NCBI GenBank assembly: GCA_964652775.1
Contig: CAZZAM010000013.1
Location: 22,844 to 86,843, forward strand
Length of the DNA: 64,000 nucleotides
Direction of reading: 5' to 3'
Source: UBA11346 sp038060575
Lineage (GTDB): Bacteria > Planctomycetota > UBA11346
Shown: piece after piece, positions 1 through 7,870 of the stretch
How positions within the stretch are numbered: position 1 is the first letter of the stretch
How the letters are laid out: each line of letters starts with the position of its first letter
Position numbers and translations under genes: made by a program
The notes under the pieces: generated by a model
What the model was told of the DNA's origin: nothing
What the model saw: only the letters and a program-made list of their open reading frames with translations
Databases searched by the model: none

Positions 1-2
1 CG

Positions 3-329
3 TGGCGTAACCGGCAGGTCTTTCTGATGCGTCGGCATCCGAACCTGCTGCGTCCCTATCAGAGAGTCCTACTCGATTACCAAGGCGTACGCATCCCCTG
101 TACGAGCTTGGTTAAAACGCTCATAGACTGCTGGGTTCGACCCGATCTTAGCGGTGGCGCTGATCGCGTGAATGATGCCTGGAGATACCTCGCACAGCGC
201 CCTGAAAAACCAGACGCTGTCGCAGGAGAAATTGCGGCAATTCTGAAGGACTCATCCTGGCCAGCCATGCGCATGGCGTTTGCCAAGTGGCTACAATCCG
301 AGCATCCGCAGTACGCAGGAAAGCTGTGA
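3..329 (+). CDS. AbiEi-like antitoxin, C-terminal part (cut by window edge)
   Basis: The reading frame is open from the first bases of the window, so only the last ~108 codons are seen. The visible part contains the phrase VRIPCTSLVKTLIDCWVRPDL, which resembles the C-terminal region of type IV (AbiEi / transcriptional regulator) antitoxins, where a conserved TLIDC-type segment follows the winged-helix domain. The N-terminal helix-turn-helix would lie outside the window. Its stop codon overlaps the GTG start of the downstream AbiEii-like nucleotidyltransferase by 4 bp (GTGA), the usual antitoxin-first, translationally coupled order. In known AbiE systems the antitoxin represses its own promoter and neutralises the toxin without direct binding. 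That assignment here rests on the neighbour as much as on the short sequence. Confidence 0.6.
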   Translation, partial: WRNRQVFLMRRHPNLLRPYQRVLLDYQGVRIPCTSLVKTLIDCWVRPDLSGGADRVNDAWRYLAQRPEKPDAVAGEIAAILKDSSWPAMRMAFAKWLQSEHPQYAGKL

Positions 330-1207
330 ATACCAAACGCCAATCAGAGACCGTGCGAGTCGCGCTACAACGGATCACGGCAGAAGAACGGTGCGCAGTA
401 GATGAAGCCTTAATGGCGTTTGGTCTCATGGCCGTTCTGGCGGGCATGTCGCGTGTACCTGCCTGTCGCGAGCATGTGGTATTGAAAGGTGGAACGGCTC
501 TACGCCTTTTTCTCGGTCGCTCTATTGGGCGAGTCAGTACCGACATCGATCTGAGTCTATTGGACACGACGCACCCAGTGCCAATCGACGTCTTCACCGG
601 TGACGTGCGACGCGAAACGACCAACGCAATCGCTGAGGTCTTTAGTGATCCGGCGGAAATCGATATTCAGCTACTGGAAGATCGTACAACTCCCCCGTAT
701 CCAGAAACCCCAAAGATGGTGAAGTTTCGCCTGTCAGCACGGTATCAAAAGACGCTAGCAAATCGCAGCCTCTTCCTGGCTGAACTCACGCTGGATGAGT
801 ATGTCGATCAACACCTGACCAAAATCATTGAGCGAGATCTGTATGGTCTCCGAGTTTCTCTCCGAGCCTACGCACCTGTGCAGGCAATCGCCGAGAAGCT
901 GCGGGCTATTCTACAGAAACACCAGCATTTCGACCGCAACGGCAACTTGGGTAACTTCGAACCACGGCATGTGCTGGATTTAGTCCCCCTCTCGGAGCTG
1001 CTCGAAGCTGGGGATCTCGAATTATTGAAACCACTGTTTCATCGTAAATGTGATGCTCGCTTGGTGACGCCCGCAGAACGGACGCGAGCCCGCTTGATGA
1101 ATCCTCATTTGCACAGTGCGGTCGAGCAGGAATGCCAACGGCAAGGCATTGCACCAGTCGCGTGGGAGCGCTTACGGAAATTTGCGGAACTCGTCTGCGA
1201 TAGTTGA
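326..1207 (+). CDS. AbiEii/AbiGii-family nucleotidyltransferase toxin
   Basis: A 293-residue protein of the type IV toxin family. Residues 55-60 (GGTALR) and 71-75 (STDID) form the nucleotidyltransferase signature: glycine-rich GG[ST] motif followed by the DxD metal-binding pair D73/D75. Family members transfer nucleotides to tRNA or other targets and block growth or phage replication. I chose the GTG at 326 rather than the upstream in-frame ATG at 287, because GTG overlaps the preceding antitoxin stop by 4 bp and the family begins about 50 residues before GGTALR. The pair probably acts as a toxin-antitoxin or abortive-infection module. The length is normal for the family and no frame damage is visible. 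Confidence 0.85.
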   Translation: MNTKRQSETVRVALQRITAEERCAVDEALMAFGLMAVLAGMSRVPACREHVVLKGGTALRLFLGRSIGRVSTDIDLSLLDTTHPVPIDVFTGDVRRETTNAIAEVFSDPAEIDIQLLEDRTTPPYPETPKMVKFRLSARYQKTLANRSLFLAELTLDEYVDQHLTKIIERDLYGLRVSLRAYAPVQAIAEKLRAILQKHQHFDRNGNLGNFEPRHVLDLVPLSELLEAGDLELLKPLFHRKCDARLVTPAERTRARLMNPHLHSAVEQECQRQGIAPVAWERLRKFAELVCDS

Positions 1208-1367
1208 GCGTGTTGATATCACACGTACATCTACAGCTGATTTGAAATGCGATCTACAATCTATCAGTGCCGTTAGTTAAATACCTCGAAGCCTATATCA
1301 CCATAATGAAGACTTGTGAAAAGTTACGCTATGGCCTGCCAGCCATCTGGTGATTTCGTGATCTTGC

Positions 1368-1531
1368 CTACCGCCGACGCGGCGGTGCCGGGAGAGGTTC
1401 AAATCCCTGAGACATACACGATACTGAAATACGCGCCGTGCGCGCTCGCAAGCTCGCGCGGTCGCCAGGCCGCACGCCATAACATGGCCTGCTACCGCCG
1501 ACGCGGCGGTGCCGGGAGAGGTTTAAATCCC
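1368..1531. repeat. Pair of 40-bp direct repeats with tRNA T-arm-like end
   Basis: Positions 1368-1407 and 1492-1531 are 39/40 identical. They contain a stem (ACCGCC ... GGCGGT) followed by GGTTCAAATCCC, or GGTTTAAATCCC in the second copy. Weaker similarity continues downstream of both copies (GCGCCGTGCGCG). The GGTTCAAATCCC block resembles a tRNA TpsiC arm, but no acceptor, D or anticodon arm can be folded around it. The rest of the 1208-1587 intergenic stretch shows no gene. Confidence 0.7.
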
Positions 1532-1587
1532 GGTGACTTTCACGACACAAATGGTGCGCCGTGCGCGTTCTCACTCCACAAATTCTC

Positions 1588-1842
1588 TTATCGATATACC
1601 TCGCGCCGATGCGCCACGCGGACCACCAACACCACTAGGCGTCCACCGTGAACTTCGTACACAATGCGATAATCCCCGACCCGAATGCACCACTCGCCAG
1701 CACCACCCACCAGCTTCTTTGCGCCGGGTGGGCGCGGGTTATGGGCCAGGGCGTCAATGGCAGCAACGAGGCTGATGGGCTTATCGAATCCAGCGAGGGC
1801 CTTGGCTGCTCCCCGGTCAATCTCAATGCGATAGACGGCCAA
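1588..1842 (-). CDS. RelE/ParE-family toxin
   Basis: An 84-residue basic protein with the RelE-fold pattern: N-terminal strand (YRIEIDRGAAKAL), a central DYRIVYEV block and the C-terminal VLVVRVAHRREVYR. This end pattern (R-[VI]-x-H-R-[KR]-[ED]-x-Y-R) is typical of RelE/ParE-superfamily mRNA interferases or gyrase inhibitors. RelE members cleave mRNA in the ribosome. The gene lies 3 bp downstream of a Phd/YefM antitoxin on the same strand, so the two are almost certainly one operon, antitoxin first. The RIVYEV and HRREVYR motifs favour RelE over ParE, but I cannot assign the target from sequence. Confidence 0.85.
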   Translation of the reverse strand: MAVYRIEIDRGAAKALAGFDKPISLVAAIDALAHNPRPPGAKKLVGGAGEWCIRVGDYRIVYEVHGGRLVVLVVRVAHRREVYR

Positions 1843-1845
1843 GGG

Positions 1846-2142
1846 TCACCGCCGCTTGGCTGGCTTACTCGCCAGCTTGGCCTTTACGGTTTCATATGGG
1901 ATCGCAATTTCCCCACGCCGGATACGGGAGCGCGCATCGGCAGCCAGTCGGATGTCGATAGCTTCCTCGATAATCTCTAAGTCCTCGATTGGCACCACGG
2001 CGGCAACTGGTTTGCCGCGGGAAGTCAGCACCGTAGGCGACTTACCATGGCGAGCCCTACCAACCACTTCGGATAGAGTGGCTCGTGCATCGGCAATGCT
2101 CAACGAGTCAAGGCCGTGAAGATTAGGGGTGTCTTTGGCCAT
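1846..2142 (-). CDS. Phd/YefM-family antitoxin
   Basis: A 98-residue protein with the Phd/YefM DNA-binding fold at the N-terminus: SIADARATLSEVVGRA followed by a strand that ends in TSRGKPVAAVVP, the hallmark of this antitoxin family. The C-terminal half is charged and probably unstructured until it wraps the toxin. It starts at the ATG at 2142 and ends 3 bp before the RelE-like toxin. In this family the antitoxin dimer binds palindromes in its own promoter and represses the operon, with the toxin as co-repressor. I did not identify the operator. Confidence 0.85.
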   Translation of the reverse strand: MAKDTPNLHGLDSLSIADARATLSEVVGRARHGKSPTVLTSRGKPVAAVVPIEDLEIIEEAIDIRLAADARSRIRRGEIAIPYETVKAKLASKPAKRR

Positions 2143-2445
2143 GATTGTCCTCTATGTCGTTAATGCCCATTATGTACAGGAAGACTCTGGCAGGGATGTG
2201 ATCACTGGGACGTGGTATCCCCCTGCTCGGGGCTCTCCTGTTTCGTCTGCTATGTCGGACCTTTCGGCGGGAGGACTGGGGGCTGGTCAGGATTTGTGGC
2301 CAGCATACGTACGATCACCACTGAGTTTGTGTGGTCGTTTGTGATACGCTTATGATATCTACTGTTTTCCGCCTCAAGGGACTCCCTTGCGCAGCGAACA
2401 CGGTCTGCAAATCGTCACGCAACCAATTGTTGGCATGTTGTGGTA
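2143..2445. other. Intergenic stretch without recognisable gene
   Basis: About 300 bp between the start of the minus-strand toxin-antitoxin operon and the end of the decayed sigma-factor gene. It must contain the toxin-antitoxin promoter near 2143-2200. No convincing coding frame, RNA fold or repeat was seen. Confidence 0.5.
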
Positions 2446-3177
2446 TCAGGCAGTGATGACGCCTCCGCCGTTGAGCACATGTTCACTACTGATTTCGTCA
2501 ATCTGCATAGCGAGTGGGAATAACACAGCGGCAACGTCGCGTTCTCGAGTCATGTTGATGTCAGCGAGGCAATGGAAGTAACGCTTCGTCTCGGCTACGA
2601 TGGGTCGATCCGCGTATGGATCGGCAACCAAGAAATACACACCGTTCTCGGCGGCACCAATCCTGCGATCATCGACACCCGGCGCCTTCCCCTCCTGGAA
2701 GTGTAGGTCAATCAGTCGTCGTGCGGCCTCAGATAATCCAGCACTGCAGAATCGCAGCGCCTCAAGTCGCTTGCCATGCGATGTCACTTCGCCGTCGTCC
2801 CGCGTCCACACTGGCTCAAGCAACGCCATCGCCTCGTCGCTGAGTCCCCTTGGTCGCTAGGCTCGGCTACGCACTTCGTTCATCGCGAGATTGCGAATGG
2901 TGACGCAGATCCAAGCCCGGGCGTAGTCGTCATCGTTGAACCGCTCTTGCGTGGCGAGCACGAGCGCCTCTTGAAACAGATCTTCGGCCGTATGGATATT
3001 TCGCACCAGGGCATTCGCGTAGCCAATGAGTTGTCCACGTTGATCAAGAATCGCGTGCAGCGGACTCCTTACTTCGGGATGCGCGTGATCGTCCAATGAC
3101 TGCATCGCCCCCAGCGTGTCAATTTGCGTACGTCCTCGGACCGCCCTACGCAAGCTGGCACTTAAACCGGTGGTCAT
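2446..3177 (-). pseudogene. Decayed ECF-type sigma factor (in-frame stop, lost region 4)
   Basis: Residues 1-106 match sigma-70 region 2 of an ECF factor: QLIGYANALVRNIHTAEDLF, QEALVLATQ and YARAWICVTIRNLAMNEVRS. An in-frame TAG at 2857-2859 then stops translation. Reading continues in exactly the same frame (RPRGLSDEAMALLEPVW) into the linker typical of planctomycete ECF factors, LEALRFCSAGLSEAARRLIDLHFQEG. The region 4.2 helix-turn-helix that should follow is missing and is replaced by ~70 unrecognised residues ending at 2446. No FecR/anti-sigma gene is adjacent. The stop could be a sequencing error, but the lost DNA-binding region indicates a true pseudogene. Only the region-2 fragment would be made if it is translated. 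Confidence 0.75.
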
Positions 3178-3706
3178 GACGGTGCCGCTGCCTGTTTATG
3201 TCCGTACCTTGAAATTATATACCATCGAATTCATCCAACGGTCACCTTGCAACAATCCAAGGCGGACCTCGGCCCAATGACGATCCGGACACGTGTCCGG
3301 ATGACCGGACTACTGCGTTCAGACACCGGATGGGACGCAGGGCTCTCCCACCAAGGTTGTAACCTGACTCGGCGGGTTTCACTTTATCACCTACTGTTAC
3401 TTAATCAGGTATTTACAGGGTCGCGTATATCCAGAAATCAATGCCGCCGAAGGTACGCCCCCCATCTCTCCACATGATGGATAATCAGCGTGTTTATCAC
3501 GGTGCGATTCAGCCAACGCAACCGCAACGGCTGCGAATCTGACTCACAAAACTTGCCCCATCGAGATGCAACCATAGGGTGATTAACTGTCTGACTACAC
3601 GACCTGGAGATATTCCGCCCAACGTCAATGACCGTAACGCCCACAGAGTTTCAAACCCAATTGTAACCACGTGCCTGCGAAGGCGGATATTCAAGGTGGA
3701 GGCAGT
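3178..3706. other. Intergenic stretch upstream of the flavin/Fe-S operon
   Basis: Apart from the palindromic element at 3273-3302, no gene or RNA is evident in these ~530 bp. The 3' end must hold the promoter for the operon starting at 3707. Open frames here lack family features. Confidence 0.5.
3273..3302. repeat. Degenerate copy of a short palindromic element
   Basis: The last 20 bp, 3283-3302, form a perfect palindrome (ATCCGGACACGTGTCCGGAT). The left 19 bases (3273-3291) are identical to the left arm of the 40-bp palindrome at 34856-34895. The right arm matches only through TGTCCGGAT and then diverges. The two look like members of one dispersed palindromic repeat family, this one with a decayed right end. 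Confidence 0.75.
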
Positions 3707-4822
3707 ATGCTACGCGTTCTTTCCCCGACCTTGCTGATGATAACTGCCGCCTACCTGCCCTGTGCGGTGTCTAGCTCCGTCGCTGGTGCGGGATCCAGCA
3801 CTGCTCCAGCCAAAGAAGTTCCCCCGGCAACGATTGCCAAGCTGGTAGCCGACGGCGGCAAGACCAAACCAGCATGGTGGGATCAGACGACACTGAATTA
3901 TCCGCAAACGTTAGACCTGACCTGGGCCCCTGCCAAAGGCGGATGGAATGCCTCAACTCAAGTCGGTGTGTGGATGTGGGATGTCATCAACCCCAACCCC
4001 AAGCGCTGGCAGGAGGGAACGAAGTTTCTCCATTTCGTAGTTAGCAATGCGAAACAGAAAAAATTGCCCGAGGCCGAGCGGAATGCCATCCTCGGCCTGG
4101 GACACTGCTATGGCGATTTGCTACAAGACTGGCCGCGCGCCGTCTATTGGTACCAGCAGGCAGACGCGCAATACGGCAAATCCGACGAACGCACGATCGA
4201 CACCGCCAATGCCTACTGGCGAATGGGCAACAAAACCCTGGCCCAACAAACGGTGAAACCACTCAATCAGGACACCACTCGCCACGGCTGCTTAATCAAA
4301 TTTCATGCCGACCTCGGCAATTACCAATTCGCGTATCAACTGGGACAAGCAAAAGCGTCGAACAACGAAGACATCGGCTGGTTCATGTGCGGTTACACCG
4401 CCCAGCTAGAGGGCTCATGGGCAAAGGCGCTCGACTACTTCAAGAAATCGGCCGCCTCAAATCAGAATCGCAGTGGTCGTGACTGGAAACAGACCACCAC
4501 GCGCGCCACAGCAGCTGTCGAAGCGATCACCCTCTTCGAAGCATTGGATCTAAAAAAGGTCACTGACGGAGTGTATCGCGATGTATCGACCGGCTACGTC
4601 GGTCCAATTGAAGTCGAGGTGACGGTTGCCGCGAAGAAAATAACCTCCGTGAAGGTGACCAATCATCACGAAAAACAGTTCTACTCCGCGTTCGTTGAGA
4701 TTCCCGCTAAAGTCCTCGCAAAACAACACGTCAAGGGCGTCGACGCCACGCTTGGGGCAACGATCACGTCTGAGGCCGTCGTGTACGCATCGGCCAAAGC
4801 GTTGAAACAGGGACAGCGCTGA
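3707..4822 (+). CDS. Exported FMN-binding domain protein with TPR-like N-terminal region
   Basis: A 371-residue secreted protein: signal peptide at residues 1-~28 (MLRVLSPTLLMITAAYLPCA), a helical region at ~60-275 that reads like degenerate TPRs (ILGLGHCYGDLLQDWPRAV, ANAYWRMGNKTLAQ), and a C-terminal FMN-binding domain (~285-365). The domain carries DGVYRDVSTGYVGPIEV and, at 346-352, DATLGAT, where the final Thr is the expected covalent FMN site. The residue before GAT is Leu rather than the usual Ser/Thr. I start at 3707 because GGTGGAGG lies 6-7 bases upstream and the signal peptide begins there; the upstream ATG at 3671 has neither. It heads an operon with a polyferredoxin and ApbE, which attaches FMN to such domains, so it is probably a periplasmic flavin electron carrier. 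The partner substrate is unknown. Confidence 0.8.
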   Translation: MLRVLSPTLLMITAAYLPCAVSSSVAGAGSSTAPAKEVPPATIAKLVADGGKTKPAWWDQTTLNYPQTLDLTWAPAKGGWNASTQVGVWMWDVINPNPKRWQEGTKFLHFVVSNAKQKKLPEAERNAILGLGHCYGDLLQDWPRAVYWYQQADAQYGKSDERTIDTANAYWRMGNKTLAQQTVKPLNQDTTRHGCLIKFHADLGNYQFAYQLGQAKASNNEDIGWFMCGYTAQLEGSWAKALDYFKKSAASNQNRSGRDWKQTTTRATAAVEAITLFEALDLKKVTDGVYRDVSTGYVGPIEVEVTVAAKKITSVKVTNHHEKQFYSAFVEIPAKVLAKQHVKGVDATLGATITSEAVVYASAKALKQGQR

Positions 4823-4826
4823 TTGC

Positions 4827-6614
4827 ATGTTGCGCCTCGACCACTTCCTCAATCGCTGGCGTGGGGGTCGTGGGCGAACTAAATCAACTTTTCGGCGTGG
4901 GCTTCGTCGTCTGGGTGAGACCATCGAAATGGCACCCGTACGACGGGCAATCCAAGCGACCGCATTCGTCATCTTCCTCAGTCTCATTTTCTGGGTGTCG
5001 TGGCCATACAACGCGCGACCGGTAGCAGACAATTCCAACTGGCCTTCGCATTATGCTGACAATCTCGCGAGCAAAGAATTCATCGCGGTAGAGGGCTACC
5101 TAGCGATTGACCCACTGGTTGCGCTATCGACTGCAATCGCTGCGCAAACGTGGGTCTGGTCACTCGCCTCGGCTGCCGGCATATTATTGGTGTGCGTACT
5201 CGTTCCACGCGGATTCTGTGGGTATCTCTGCCCACTTGGCACCTTGATTGATCTTTTTGACTGGTCGATTGGGCGCCGGGTCACTCGTTTCCGCGTCGCT
5301 GAAGTCGGCTGGTGGCGGCACCTTCGTTACCTGATACTGGCAGCTTGTTTGACTGCTGCCTGTGCCGGCATCCTGTTGACCGGCATTGTCGCTGCGATTC
5401 CGGTGATCACCCGCGGACTCATCTTCGCCGTCGATCCATTTATTCTTGGCACATCGCACGGCTGGCATGCCGTGCCACCAATGAATGCAGGGCATATTTT
5501 CTCCCTACTTCTCTTTGTTGGCGTGCTCTTGCTGGGTCTGATGCGGCCACGGTTTTGGTGCCGACACGTCTGTCCCAGTGGCGCTGTCTTTTCGGTCGCC
5601 AACGTGTTTCGTGCAACCGAACGCAAAGTAACCAACGCATGCATAAGTTGTGACGAATGCATCAAGGCCTGCCCGTTTGACGCAATCAATCCAGATTGGA
5701 GTACGCGCACCGACGCCTGCACACTCTGTCAGACCTGTGGTGGGGCTTGCCCAACCCAAGCCATTACCTTTGTCGGTCGCACCGTGGTCATTGATGCCAA
5801 ACCCATTGAACCTGAGGCTGCCCAACCACAGGTCTCACGCCGCTCGCTGCTCACGGCAGGACTTACCGGCGCCCTGGTTGCCGTCGGCGTGCGCGCCGAT
5901 GCCGCGACCAACGCAACTAACGCGATCCCGTTACTCCGTCCGCCGGGTTCGGTTCCCGAACCGGCGTTCTTGGAACAGTGCATCCGTTGCGATGCGTGCC
6001 TAAAAGTCTGCCCTAACAACGTATTGCAACCACTGGGATTCGAGCGTGGTTTCGACGGCCTCTGGACACCAGTCGTCAAGCCCGAATGGGCTGGTTGCGA
6101 TCCCAGCTGCAACGCCTGCGGCCAAGCCTGTCCGACCGGGGCAATTCGTGCCCTACCGATTGAAGAAAAGCGGCACGCCCGCATCGGCCTGGCCGAGGTC
6201 AACCTCTCCACCTGTCTGCCATGGGCTGGCAAAGAAGCCTGTCAGCTGTGCGTCGATGAATGCAAAGCCGCTGGCTACGATGCGATTGATTTCCAACAAG
6301 TGCACACTGTGGTCAACACCGATGGGTCTCCAGTTGAAGGCAGTGGCTTTGTCGCTCCGGTAGTAAACGCCGCCAAGTGTGTCGGCTGCGGATTATGCGA
6401 AACCAGATGCACGGTCATCAACCTCAAAGAGAAGCACCTCCTTGGCGAAACGGCAATCAAAATTGTCGCTGGCCCTGGCAAAGAAGATCGCTTGACCACC
6501 GGCAGTTATCTCGCGCTGCGTGAAGCCGAGGCCGCGCAGGAAAATCAGAAAAAGCAATCGCAGCAACGAGCGGCCGAAAAAGATCTGGGCGATTTCTTTA
6601 ATGTTCAGAAGTAA
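4827..6614 (+). CDS. NapH-NapG-like membrane polyferredoxin fusion
   Basis: 595 residues. The N-terminal half resembles NapH/NosR-type quinol-interacting proteins: about five membrane segments (~40-60, 110-128, 165-192, 195-210, 222-240), the two C-x3-C-P motifs C131/C135 and C245/C249, and two 4Fe-4S clusters (C272-C275-C278-C282 and C298-C301-C304-C308). A twin-arginine-like segment at 337-355 (SRRSLLTAGLTGALVAVG) follows. The second half is laid out like NapG: RPPGSVPEPAFLEQC, then cysteine groups at 385-395, 424-435, 463-479 and 518-528. It therefore looks like NapH fused to NapG, passing electrons from the quinone pool across the membrane. It starts 4 bp after the FMN protein. The ultimate acceptor is not shown by the sequence; no nitrate reductase is present. 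Confidence 0.82.
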   Translation: MLRLDHFLNRWRGGRGRTKSTFRRGLRRLGETIEMAPVRRAIQATAFVIFLSLIFWVSWPYNARPVADNSNWPSHYADNLASKEFIAVEGYLAIDPLVALSTAIAAQTWVWSLASAAGILLVCVLVPRGFCGYLCPLGTLIDLFDWSIGRRVTRFRVAEVGWWRHLRYLILAACLTAACAGILLTGIVAAIPVITRGLIFAVDPFILGTSHGWHAVPPMNAGHIFSLLLFVGVLLLGLMRPRFWCRHVCPSGAVFSVANVFRATERKVTNACISCDECIKACPFDAINPDWSTRTDACTLCQTCGGACPTQAITFVGRTVVIDAKPIEPEAAQPQVSRRSLLTAGLTGALVAVGVRADAATNATNAIPLLRPPGSVPEPAFLEQCIRCDACLKVCPNNVLQPLGFERGFDGLWTPVVKPEWAGCDPSCNACGQACPTGAIRALPIEEKRHARIGLAEVNLSTCLPWAGKEACQLCVDECKAAGYDAIDFQQVHTVVNTDGSPVEGSGFVAPVVNAAKCVGCGLCETRCTVINLKEKHLLGETAIKIVAGPGKEDRLTTGSYLALREAEAAQENQKKQSQQRAAEKDLGDFFNVQK

Positions 6615-6877
6615 CTCCTGCCTGATCCCGATCTCCAGTGAGCGCTGATAGAACCAGGAGCAGTAGGATCCGCCTAGTCCTAAGTGTAACCTTGAGCTAT
6701 CACCACATGATCTTCCCGTAGAGCCCCATCGTGACCGGAACTGCCATCACCCTGGGCCAAATCGCATCTGAGCCAATCGAGGATGCACCGTGGCCGCAGC
6801 CGATTTCTAACCCACACCAATGGCGTGGGAGTTTGGCAAGCGCGCCCCAGGTGTTACATCTTTGGGGAGACTTCCCC

Positions 6878-7870
6878 ATGCCACCTGCTATCAGTTCTCC
6901 ACATTCATCTACGGCGGAGTCAACCTGGCTTCAGGAACGCCGCGAGTTGTACCACGGCATTCCCGTAACCCTGAAAGCTCTCGGCTGTCCCGCTGCCGTG
7001 TGGGACAGCGTCTGGAAGCTTCTCGTTGATGCTGATCAGGTGTTCAATCGCTTTGCTCCCGCGAGTGAAATTTCACAGTTGGCTCAACAACCAACGTCGC
7101 ACGGTTGTCAGATATCGCCCATGCTTGGCCTTGGCATCAGAGCGGCTCTGCATGCACGCACGCTAACGCGCGGAACAGCTGACGCCTCCATTCGTCCCCT
7201 TGTCGCCATCTGGAGACAGGCGGTTGCCGATCAAACATGGCCAAGTGATTCCGTGCTCGCCGCCGCCCACCAACAATGCCGCCTACGCGACGTCAGTATC
7301 GACGAAAACAACTGTCTCACCGTGTCCGGCAGTTCATGGTGCGCCGATCTTGATCTCGGGGGCATCATCAAAGGCGTCCTGGTTGACCTTGCCGCCGAAC
7401 GGCTCCGACACGCAGGAGTCGAACATCTTCTGGTGCAAATAGGCGGTGAAACCACGGTTTGCGGCCGCTCTCCAACCGGAGAACCCTGGCGACTTGGCCT
7501 GCAACATCCTCTGCTTGAACAGGAAACCTGGTTGGTGTTGCATGCTCCGCCCGAGGGTCTGTCGTGTTCGACGTCAGCTGACTACCGTCGCGCCTGGGAG
7601 ATTGCTGGCACCCCAGTAAGCCACCTGATCGATCCACGTACCGGCCGACCGGCATCACCCGATTTACTCACCGCGCACGTCGCCATTCCAAACTGTGGTC
7701 GCTGCAGCGACTGCGAAGCACTGACCAAGGCAGTGGCGCTCATGGAACGCACAGAAGCCGATGACGTTGTCACCGCCGTGGGCGGTGAATGGCTCCACCT
7801 GGAGGCGCGCGACCAGGGCGTGATGGAATCACGCTCGCATGGCTTTGAGCGCTTGGTGGGTGAACGATGA
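6878..7870 (+). CDS. apbE: ApbE-family FAD:protein FMN transferase
   Basis: About 330 residues of the ApbE fold. Key motifs are DLGGIIKGVLVD (nucleotide-binding loop), VQIGGETTVCGRSP and HLIDPRTGRPAS near the C-terminus, then a conserved Asp in DCEALTKAV that should help bind Mg2+. The enzyme transfers FMN from FAD to a Thr/Ser in DxxTGAT-type motifs of exported electron carriers. I prefer the ATG at 6878 because TTGGGGAGA lies 8 bases upstream and homology begins soon after. A GTG at 6731 would add 49 low-similarity residues. No signal peptide is obvious from either start. Two proteins of the same operon (3707-4822 and 8631-9545) carry candidate acceptor motifs. The stop overlaps the next gene start (GTGAACGATGA). 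Confidence 0.88.
   Translation: MPPAISSPHSSTAESTWLQERRELYHGIPVTLKALGCPAAVWDSVWKLLVDADQVFNRFAPASEISQLAQQPTSHGCQISPMLGLGIRAALHARTLTRGTADASIRPLVAIWRQAVADQTWPSDSVLAAAHQQCRLRDVSIDENNCLTVSGSSWCADLDLGGIIKGVLVDLAAERLRHAGVEHLLVQIGGETTVCGRSPTGEPWRLGLQHPLLEQETWLVLHAPPEGLSCSTSADYRRAWEIAGTPVSHLIDPRTGRPASPDLLTAHVAIPNCGRCSDCEALTKAVALMERTEADDVVTAVGGEWLHLEARDQGVMESRSHGFERLVGER

Noticed and set aside
1368..1531. Tandem tRNA genes
   Set aside because: Only a T-arm-like block is present. No acceptor pairing, D arm or anticodon arm can be formed and no CCA follows.
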